The notes below the pieces were generated by a model, which ran no database searches, was not told where the DNA came from, and was given only the letters and a program-made list of their open reading frames with translations. Of a stretch of 5,042 bases of DNA, positions 1 to 5,042 are shown piece after piece. How positions within the stretch are numbered: position 1 is the stretch's first letter; each line of letters starts with the position of its first letter. The stretch comes from an uncultured Saprospiraceae bacterium. GTDB taxonomy: Bacteria; Bacteroidota; Bacteroidia; Chitinophagales; Saprospiraceae. Made by a program: the position numbers and the translations under genes. Location: contig CALJKQ010000215.1 in assembly GCA_937973565.1 (NCBI GenBank), positions 1-5,042 on the forward strand, in the 5' to 3' direction.

Positions 1-1464
1 TCTTCAAATATCAATGTAATGGGTTCAACAGATCCTACAAAGAAGAATAAATTTGAGAATAATTTATATCATATTTATTCGAATAATCTTGACTACAACG
101 AAGGCTTGATGATTGAACAAAACTCATTTGTAAACGGCATTGTAGGTATTGTGATAAACAACAGTACAAAGTTTAAGATTGATAAAAATGCTTTCTATAA
201 TCATGAGACTGCAATAAATGTGAATGCAACAGGTGATTTCAAAAATACTGTTCTGTGTAATTCAATATCTACAGGTTGTTCAGCAATTGCAGTTAATGGT
301 GCAAACAAGGAATTCCAATTCATAGACAACACCTTTGAAGACTACAAATATGACTTAGACCTTCAAAGCGGCAGCATGGATGGGAATCAAGGACTGCCTG
401 GCAGCCCTGCAGAAAATTGTTTTTCTGATATTGTGTCCAATCCAATGACAGAATTGGTAAATATGCGAGTACCCAACCCGGGTTCATTTTTCCAATATTG
501 GGTTGATAAAGATTTGGTCCCATCCACCAGCTGTCAATATCCTAAGACTTATGGAGTTAATTATTTTACTTTAAAATATACAGACAACCTAACAGTAGGC
601 TGTAATCTGGACTATACCAATCCACCGGGCATCTTGCCTCCGCAACCACCATATACCTTGAGTACATATAATCAGTATAAACAATTATCAAATGTGGCTC
701 AACAAACGTACCAAAACAACCCAACTGATTCAATCGCACAATGGCAATATTATGTTTTGGGTAAACAAACACAAAGTATATTCGAATGGTTATTGGATTC
801 TGCGAGGGTACATGCTGATAATACCCTCCAACACCAGTTGTTTGATGCCGAAGGTTCTATACTCAGTAAGCATAAAAGATTCGGCTTGTACATGCGCAAC
901 AACGAATATGCCAATGCCATCAATCTGTTGAATACCTTGCCTGATAGTCTTGAAGACGACAGAGACTATCGATATGTTCAGCGCGTAAATCTAGCTCGTC
1001 TAACTGCCAATTTGGTTGATTATGCCCCATCAACAGGGGTTTTGGACACCCTAAGCTTAATAACTTCTAAACATTCAGTCAATAGTGGATTCTCGGGTAC
1101 TTTGCTTGAGCTTTTTGGCAATAATGCTGATTATATGGTGATAAACAATAATGCTTGTGGTGACGACAATAGAAATGAACCACGTGAATCAAATCCATAC
1201 AAAAACGAACAAACTGAAAGCATTTTCGCTTACCCCAACCCAACTTCCGGTAATTTTACCATTCAGAATAATGATGCAGGAGCACACTATAATATTTTGG
1301 AATTGAACTCGTCTACAGGCCATGTTATAGAGCTGTATAACATAGAAGGTAAGTATTTGATTGAAATAAATACTTCTGAGCTAAGCAATGGAATCTATAT
1401 CTGTAGGTTAAAGAATACAAGTAACGGTAAGAGTATTGGTCTAAAAATGATTGTTCAACACTAA
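1..1464 (+). CDS. Secreted beta-helix protein with C-terminal T9SS type A sorting domain (5' end outside window)
   Basis: This is the C-terminal part of a large secreted protein. The frame is open to base 1 without a stop, so the ATG at base 19 is very likely an internal methionine; the true start and signal peptide lie to the left. Residues below count from that methionine. Residues 12-120 form short strands with regularly spaced asparagines (NNSTKFKIDKNAF, FQFIDNTF), typical of right-handed parallel beta-helix (NosD/pectate-lyase-like) repeats. A proline-rich linker (NPPGILPPQPP, 201-211) leads to a region of about 120 residues (214-335) that looks mostly helical, perhaps TPR-like, with no recognised function. 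Residues 400-481 are a T9SS type A sorting domain: FAYPNPTSGNFTI, then YNIEGK, then SELSNGIYICRLKN and a final GLKMIVQH. Such domains direct a protein through the type IX system and are normally removed. No catalytic residues are evident; adhesion or polysaccharide binding is only a guess. The next gene starts 11 bp downstream and is probably co-transcribed. Confidence 0.85.
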   Translation, partial: SSNINVMGSTDPTKKNKFENNLYHIYSNNLDYNEGLMIEQNSFVNGIVGIVINNSTKFKIDKNAFYNHETAINVNATGDFKNTVLCNSISTGCSAIAVNGANKEFQFIDNTFEDYKYDLDLQSGSMDGNQGLPGSPAENCFSDIVSNPMTELVNMRVPNPGSFFQYWVDKDLVPSTSCQYPKTYGVNYFTLKYTDNLTVGCNLDYTNPPGILPPQPPYTLSTYNQYKQLSNVAQQTYQNNPTDSIAQWQYYVLGKQTQSIFEWLLDSARVHADNTLQHQLFDAEGSILSKHKRFGLYMRNNEYANAINLLNTLPDSLEDDRDYRYVQRVNLARLTANLVDYAPSTGVLDTLSLITSKHSVNSGFSGTLLELFGNNADYMVINNNACGDDNRNEPRESNPYKNEQTESIFAYPNPTSGNFTIQNNDAGAHYNILELNSSTGHVIELYNIEGKYLIEINTSELSNGIYICRLKNTSNGKSIGLKMIVQH

Positions 1465-1475
1465 ATAGGGCAATC

Positions 1476-3011
1476 ATGAAAAAGATTTTGACATTATTTT
1501 GCATAATGCTTAACCTAGTCTTATTTGCTCAGCAGACAAAAAGTTTGGTTTATTTTAACCCAAAACTTGGTGGGAATGAAAATATGTGGAATTTAGCGAA
1601 CTATAAAAGTGATTATTTGATTGGTTCTGCTGGAATAAAGCTACCTGAGACAGTAGGTAATTATTATATAAGACGTTTTGATAAGAGCAATAAACTTATT
1701 TGGGAGTTTCAAAATGACACCTTTGATATTGGTTCTTATGAAGCTTTGTATACGCAGAGCAACGATATTTTTTTAATAAGCTGGTATAAAACAAGTAAAA
1801 GAGATGAAGAATACCTGCACAAAATGGATTCTACCGGTAGTATCACCAAGTCAATTTTAATTGATGTGGATACCATCAAAAATCAAAACAGAATTGTTGA
1901 ACAAGTCAAGGTTATAAGAGATACCATCATCCTGACGCATGCCAAATGGATATCACCCGGTCCTGATTCAGTCTTTTTTTTGTTTTATGACAAGGATCTG
2001 AATCCATTACGGCGCATAGCCTTAACTGAGAACAGGAAATGGGACATCGCCTTGGGCATACATGGTACTCTGGACGGTAACTTTATTTATTCAAAGCACT
2101 TCAAATCAGAGACAGATTTTTATGATGACAGCATAGGCGTTTATAAAATACGACCTGATGGCAGTACCATTTGGAAATACAAACAGAAAGTTAGCGAATA
2201 TGATACACCTTTTAGAGATTTTATAGTTGCAAACGATGATAAAACATATTCATTTTTTAGCCAAATCATTAAATTTTATAATACATCAGATACATTTCCA
2301 TTTTTTCCGGTAGTAAAAAAAATATCTGATAAGGGTGAAATACTCTGGGAATACAGATTTTTGAATAAGGATGATAAAGTATTTTATAAAATTAATAAAT
2401 CCCATAAGAACGGAATCATAGGAGTCGGGTATTATTCTTACAATAAATTAAAGGAAGGTGATTTGTATTTTAATCAATACTTCGGCTGGATAAGCAAGCT
2501 AGACAAGGACGGCAAACTAAAATGGAGTCGCAATTATACCGATGATCAATATGGCAAGGCAAATTGTTATCTTTATGATGTAACTACTTTAGGTAATGGC
2601 GATATTATCACAGGCGGATGGTTGCAACAACAACAGATTAATCCTCCAATAATGACATGGGTCTTGCATCTCGACTCTATGGGTTGCCTGACACCCGGCT
2701 GCACAGATAGTATTTTATATACCCGCACGGAGGAGATAAATGGTCAACCAATAACAAAAGAAGTGTTTTTTAAAGCTTATCCCAATCCTATGGTTGATGA
2801 ACTTAAACTCGAGTTTTACAATCATATTTATCGACCTGATTCACAAGTTGTGCTTACCGATGCATCAGGCAAGGTAATAAGCAAGACGAAGTTATCAAAA
2901 GGTGATTCTAATGCATTGTTCTCAATGTATGACCAACTGCCCGGTTTGTATTATGTGAGTTATGTGGTCCATGGAAAGGTGTTGCAAACTGAGAAGGTTG
3001 TGAAGGAGTAG
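1476..3011 (+). CDS. Secreted beta-propeller-like protein with T9SS type A sorting domain
   Basis: A complete 511-residue exported protein. The start at 1476 is supported by a textbook signal peptide, MKKILTLFCIMLNLVLFA, with likely cleavage after Ala18, and by a weak AGGG at 1467-1470, five bases before the ATG. The body (about 20-410) contains repeated units in which a strand with Lys/Arg and Asp is followed by a Gly turn and a Trp strand: YIRRFDKSNKLIWEF (64-78), YLHKMDSTGSITKS (113-126), VYKIRPDGSTIWKY (222-235), VVKKISDKGEILWEY (279-293), WISKLDKDGKLKWSR (338-352) and WVLHLDSMGCLTPGC (395-409). This pattern fits a beta-propeller of six or seven blades. Residues 430-511 are the T9SS type A sorting domain: FFKAYPNPMVDELKLEF, a DASGKVI turn, then LPGLYYVSYVVHGK and KVVKE. 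No active site is recognisable. Sec export followed by T9SS secretion is inferred; the ligand is unknown. The gene lies 11 bp after another T9SS-substrate gene. Confidence 0.88.
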   Translation: MKKILTLFCIMLNLVLFAQQTKSLVYFNPKLGGNENMWNLANYKSDYLIGSAGIKLPETVGNYYIRRFDKSNKLIWEFQNDTFDIGSYEALYTQSNDIFLISWYKTSKRDEEYLHKMDSTGSITKSILIDVDTIKNQNRIVEQVKVIRDTIILTHAKWISPGPDSVFFLFYDKDLNPLRRIALTENRKWDIALGIHGTLDGNFIYSKHFKSETDFYDDSIGVYKIRPDGSTIWKYKQKVSEYDTPFRDFIVANDDKTYSFFSQIIKFYNTSDTFPFFPVVKKISDKGEILWEYRFLNKDDKVFYKINKSHKNGIIGVGYYSYNKLKEGDLYFNQYFGWISKLDKDGKLKWSRNYTDDQYGKANCYLYDVTTLGNGDIITGGWLQQQQINPPIMTWVLHLDSMGCLTPGCTDSILYTRTEEINGQPITKEVFFKAYPNPMVDELKLEFYNHIYRPDSQVVLTDASGKVISKTKLSKGDSNALFSMYDQLPGLYYVSYVVHGKVLQTEKVVKE

Positions 3012-3108
3012 AATTGGTTGATATTTTTAGTAGTTTTATCTTAAAAAGCTCTTTGTGTGTAATAATCATAATACTAAATTTTAAAGTTTTTTACTGTTGT
3101 TAGATTAC

Positions 3109-3129
3109 TTGTACTTTATTAAAGTACAA
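3109..3129. repeat. Perfect 21 bp palindrome, possible operator
   Basis: The arms TTGTACTTT (3109-3117) and AAAGTACAA (3121-3129) are exact reverse complements around a 3-base centre, ATT, whose outer A and T also pair. That gives ten complementary pairs around one base. Neither side has a long T-run, so it is a poor intrinsic terminator. Its centre lies about 59 bp before the start codon of the next gene and just upstream of the inferred promoter. That position suits a binding site for a dimeric regulator, but no regulator is identified. Confidence 0.5.
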
Positions 3130-3139
3130 ATTCAGTGCA

Positions 3140-3172
3140 TTGAAAATTGAAGTTAATATTATTCTATCTTTA
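3140..3172 (+). promoter_or_regulatory. Likely Bacteroidota-type promoter for the DUF3820 gene
   Basis: TATCTTTA at 3165-3172 matches the Bacteroidota -7 element TAnnTTTG except for the last base. A TTG at 3140-3142, 22 bp upstream, fits the -33 element at the long end of the usual spacing; a second TTG at 3147-3149 is spaced too closely. The box ends only five bases before the ATG at 3178, so transcription would begin at or very near the start codon. This is motif matching only. Confidence 0.45.
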
Positions 3173-3177
3173 CCCTA

Positions 3178-3441
3178 ATGAAATCACCAGATGCTGACCC
3201 AGGCAAAAAAAATCAACTAATGGATCTGGCCAATATGAAAATGCCCTTTGGTAAATACAAAGGAAGATTTTTATGCGACTTGCCGGAACCTTACATAGGT
3301 TGGTTTAAATCCAAAGGCTTTCCACCGGGTAAGTTGGGCGAATTGCTGGCATTACTTTATGAGATTAAGTTAAACGGACTTGAATATTTATTAAAACCAT
3401 TAAAACAATCTGATTTTACAAATAAAAAGACCGGCAGATAA
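3178..3441 (+). CDS. DUF3820 family protein
   Basis: A small 87-residue, probably cytoplasmic protein. Residues 22-75 carry the family signature: MPFGKYKGRFLCDLPEPYIG, then WFKSKGFPPGKLGELLALLYEIK and NGLEYLLKPL. This matches the DUF3820 family, annotated in Pfam as a putative quorum-sensing-regulated virulence factor; that name comes from a few proteobacterial members and should not be taken as a function here. The FGKYKG...DLPEPYIGWF core also resembles the small domain at the C-terminus of ExoX-like exonucleases, so a link to nucleic acids is possible but unproven. There is no signal peptide or membrane segment. The start at 3178 is the first ATG after an in-frame stop at 3154-3156; later Met codons (15, 20, 22) could also serve, and the conserved part begins only at Met22. 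No Shine-Dalgarno site is seen. The gene is monocistronic and converges on the isc operon, with 42 bp between the two stop codons. Confidence 0.85.
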   Translation: MKSPDADPGKKNQLMDLANMKMPFGKYKGRFLCDLPEPYIGWFKSKGFPPGKLGELLALLYEIKLNGLEYLLKPLKQSDFTNKKTGR

Positions 3442-3451
3442 CCACCGGTCT
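3420..3451 (-). terminator. Intrinsic terminator of the isc operon
   Basis: Read on the minus strand, AGACCGG (3451-3445), a 10-base loop and CCGGTCT (3434-3428) form a 7 bp GC-rich stem followed directly by TTTTATTTG (3427-3419 downward), with the T-run adding to the final T of the stem. This is a classical Rho-independent terminator, 33 bp past the iscA stop codon. It overlaps the last codons and the stop codon (3439-3441) of the convergent DUF3820 gene. On the plus strand the same hairpin is followed by CAATGTATT, a poor U-tract, so it should act mainly in the minus direction. Confidence 0.8.
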
Positions 3452-3483
3452 CAATGTATTACAAACACTTATTTCTTGCTAAT

Positions 3484-3822
3484 TTAAACTGCAAAACTCT
3501 CCCCACATCCACATTCACGTGATGCATTGGGGTTGCGGAAGTAAAATCCTTTGCCGTCCAACCCTCCTGAGAAGTCTAAGGTAGAATTGAATAAGTAAAG
3601 AAAAGATTTCAAGTCAGACACAATTTTCACTCCATTGTCTTCAAAAACCTGATCATTTGGTTGGGTTTCATTGTCAAAATCCATCTTATAGGATAAACCT
3701 GAACAACCACCTGATATGACGCTTACTCTTATAAAATAGTCATCAGATATATGCCCGGAGTTCCTGATCTGGTTAATTTTTTCTTTTGCACTGTCTGCCA
3801 CGAATAAAACTGAACCTTTCAT
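3484..3822 (-). CDS. iscA: A-type iron-sulfur carrier, IscA family
   Basis: A 112-residue member of the HesB/IscA/SufA family, of usual length (E. coli IscA has 107 residues). These cytoplasmic proteins bind Fe-S clusters or iron and pass clusters to target apoproteins. The three invariant cysteines are present: Cys40 in SGGCSGLSY, and Cys104 and Cys106 in RECGCGESF, with the same spacing as Cys35, Cys99 and Cys101 of E. coli IscA. The segment LDGKGFYFRNPNA before the last pair is also typical. The ATG at 3822-3820 follows the iscU stop codon by one base, so translation is probably coupled to iscU. It is the last gene of the operon, with a terminator 33 bp beyond its stop. SufA and ErpA are close relatives; the name IscA rests mainly on the iscS-iscU context. 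Confidence 0.93.
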   Translation of the reverse strand: MKGSVLFVADSAKEKINQIRNSGHISDDYFIRVSVISGGCSGLSYKMDFDNETQPNDQVFEDNGVKIVSDLKSFLYLFNSTLDFSGGLDGKGFYFRNPNASRECGCGESFAV

Positions 3823-3823
3823 G

Positions 3824-4216
3824 TTAAGCCGTTATACCGTTTTTTTCTTTGTAATCTGATATTGCACTCTTGATTGCGTCTTCTGCCAACACAGAGCAAT
3901 GTATTTTAACCGGAGGCAATGCCAGTTCTTCTACGATGTCCATATTATCAATATTGCCTGCTTCTTCAAGTGATTTTCCAATCAACCATTCAGTAGCAAG
4001 GCTTGAGCTGGCAATGGCAGAACCACAACCAAATGTTTTGAACTTGGCATCTTTAATCATACCAGATTCTTCATCAACCTCTATTTGCAGTCTCATTACA
4101 TCACCACACTCCGGAGCACCAACCAAACCTGTTCCAACGTTCTTCTTAGATTTATCAAGGGTTCCAACATTTTTTGGATTCTTGAAATGATCCAAAACTT
4201 TTTCTGAATAAGCCAT
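3824..4216 (-). CDS. iscU: Iron-sulfur cluster assembly scaffold protein IscU
   Basis: A 130-residue protein that closely follows E. coli IscU (128 residues) along its length. IscU receives sulfur from IscS and iron, builds a [2Fe-2S] cluster and hands it on. The ligand set is complete: Cys37 and Asp39 in GAPECGDV, Cys64 in FGCGSAIASSS, and His106 and Cys107 in KIHCSVLAEDAI. The motif LPPVK (100-104), which in proteobacteria is recognised by the Hsp70-type chaperone HscA, is intact. The N-terminus (MAYSEKVLDHFKNPKNVG) is standard, supporting the start at 4216. The 32 bp leader after iscS is almost pure A/T without a Shine-Dalgarno site, as is common in Bacteroidota. It lies between iscS and iscA in one operon. 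SufU-type scaffolds are excluded by the lack of the SufU insertion and by the LPPVK motif. Confidence 0.97.
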   Translation of the reverse strand: MAYSEKVLDHFKNPKNVGTLDKSKKNVGTGLVGAPECGDVMRLQIEVDEESGMIKDAKFKTFGCGSAIASSSLATEWLIGKSLEEAGNIDNMDIVEELALPPVKIHCSVLAEDAIKSAISDYKEKNGITA

Positions 4217-4248
4217 TTTTGTATATTTTTAAAATAAATTATTAAAAT

Positions 4249-5042
4249 TTAATGCTCTGACCAGACGATTTTACTCAAATCTATTCCTTCCTTATACATC
4301 TCCCAAATTGGACTTAAGTCTCTCATGTGGTTAACACCTTTAACCAAAGCATCAATTGCGTAATCAATTTCTTCTTCGGTTGTGAATCTACCTAAACTAA
4401 AACGAATAGAAGAATGCGCCAAATCATCACCTAAACCCAGTGCTACCAAAACATAAGATGGTTCAAGACTGGCAGAAGTACATGCAGATCCTGAAGACAC
4501 ACCAATTTCTTGATTGAAAGTCATCATTAGACCTTCTCCTTCAACATGTTTGAATGAAATATTGGTTACATGTGGCATTCTGTGTGCTACATCACCATTG
4601 ATGTATGATTCCTCCAGTCGTGTTGTAAGTTCACGTTCCAGTTTATCTCTGAGTTTGCTGATGCGTTGAGTATCTGACTCCATTTCATTCATGGCAATTT
4701 CAGCTGCCTTTCCCATGCCTACTATTCCGGGTACATTTAGCGTTCCTGATCTCATACCTCTCTCATGGCCTCCACCATCCATTTGTGCAGTAACCTTTAC
4801 CCTTGGATTTTTTCTGTTAACAAATAACGCACCTACACCTTTTGGACCGTACATTTTATGACCGGTAAAAGCCAATAAATGTACACCAACTTCTTTTGGG
4901 TGCACAGGAATTTTGCCAACAGCTTGTGTTGCATCACTCATGAACAGAACACCATGTTTAGCACAAATATCACCAATCGCCTTCATGTCCTGGATAACAC
5001 CGGTTTCATTATTTGCCCACATGATGCTGACCAATATTGTGC
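4249..5042 (-). CDS. iscS: Cysteine desulfurase IscS (N-terminal part outside window)
   Basis: The C-terminal two-thirds of a PLP-dependent cysteine desulfurase, which converts L-cysteine to L-alanine and holds the sulfur as a persulfide for IscU and other acceptors. The frame runs off the right edge (visible upstream codons read T-I-L-V-S-I-M), so about 140 N-terminal residues are missing compared with E. coli IscS (404). Visible signatures are ANNETGVIQD, the PLP-pocket motif SDATQAVGK, the PLP lysine in FTGHKMYGPKG (codon 4857-4855), GGGHERGMRSGTLN, and the catalytic cysteine in SSGSACTSASLEPSYVL (codon 4482-4480). The long cysteine loop and the ending LSPIWEMYKEGIDLSKIVW mark it as group I IscS/NifS rather than SufS; this tail is where IscS meets IscU in E. 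coli. It is the first visible gene of the operon and is followed after 32 bp by iscU. Its promoter, and any iscR regulator gene, would lie beyond the window. Confidence 0.96.
   Translation of the reverse strand, partial: TILVSIMWANNETGVIQDMKAIGDICAKHGVLFMSDATQAVGKIPVHPKEVGVHLLAFTGHKMYGPKGVGALFVNRKNPRVKVTAQMDGGGHERGMRSGTLNVPGIVGMGKAAEIAMNEMESDTQRISKLRDKLERELTTRLEESYINGDVAHRMPHVTNISFKHVEGEGLMMTFNQEIGVSSGSACTSASLEPSYVLVALGLGDDLAHSSIRFSLGRFTTEEEIDYAIDALVKGVNHMRDLSPIWEMYKEGIDLSKIVWSEH

Noticed and set aside
19..21. ATG as the true start of the first secreted protein
   Set aside because: The frame is open to base 1, no signal peptide follows this Met, and the sequence begins in the middle of beta-helix repeats.
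320..931. Short open frames on both strands inside the beta-helix gene
   Set aside because: They overlap a well-supported long coding frame and encode no recognisable protein features.
3032..3050. Possible hairpin after the propeller gene (AGTTTT with AAAAGCT)
   Set aside because: The stem is short, AT-rich and includes a G-U pair, with no clear T-run after it; too weak to call a terminator.
3870..4190. Plus-strand open frame opposite iscU
   Set aside because: It is the antisense of a strongly conserved gene, has no recognisable domain, and has no start signals.
4217..4248. A/T-rich partial inverted repeats between iscS and iscU
   Set aside because: Low-complexity A/T sequence gives chance pairing; the stems are imperfect, and the stretch is best read as a plain leader for iscU.
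5032..5034. TTG as a start codon for the iscS reading frame
   Set aside because: It is the leucine in the conserved T-I-L-V-S-I-M stretch of IscS; the frame continues off the window edge and the N-terminal third is missing.

Overview
The window looks like AT-rich chromosomal DNA from a member of the Bacteroidota. Three things point that way: two adjacent genes whose products end in type IX secretion (T9SS) type A sorting domains, A/T-rich leaders without Shine-Dalgarno sites in front of several genes, and a promoter close to the Bacteroidota form (TTG, spacer, TAnnTTTG). The genus cannot be read from the sequence. The Isc-type rather than Suf-type iron-sulfur genes give only weak further guidance.

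Left part (1-3011, + strand): two tandem genes for large secreted proteins, 11 bp apart. The first is cut by the left window edge. It has the end of a right-handed parallel beta-helix, a helical region of unknown function and a C-terminal T9SS sorting domain. The second is complete: a signal peptide, a beta-propeller-like body of repeated strand units and a T9SS sorting domain. Both are probably exported by Sec, moved across the outer membrane by T9SS, and released or anchored at the surface. Their substrates or ligands are unknown.

Middle (3012-3483): a 166 bp AT-rich intergenic stretch with a perfect palindrome and a likely promoter. It is followed by a small DUF3820-family gene of 87 codons (+ strand), which may be translated from a leaderless or nearly leaderless mRNA.

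Right part (3484-5042, - strand): an iron-sulfur cluster assembly operon in the order iscS (cut by the right edge), iscU, iscA, running toward the DUF3820 gene. IscS takes sulfur from cysteine, IscU is the scaffold on which the cluster is built, and IscA is an A-type carrier that passes clusters on. A clear intrinsic terminator for this operon lies over the 3' end of the convergent DUF3820 gene, so hscB, hscA and fdx do not follow iscA in the same transcript.

I found no mobile element, CRISPR array, tRNA or rRNA. The Isc genes are ordinary and well conserved. The less explained parts are the two secreted proteins, the palindrome and promoter arrangement, and the DUF3820 protein. I see no convincing evidence of an undescribed multi-gene system.
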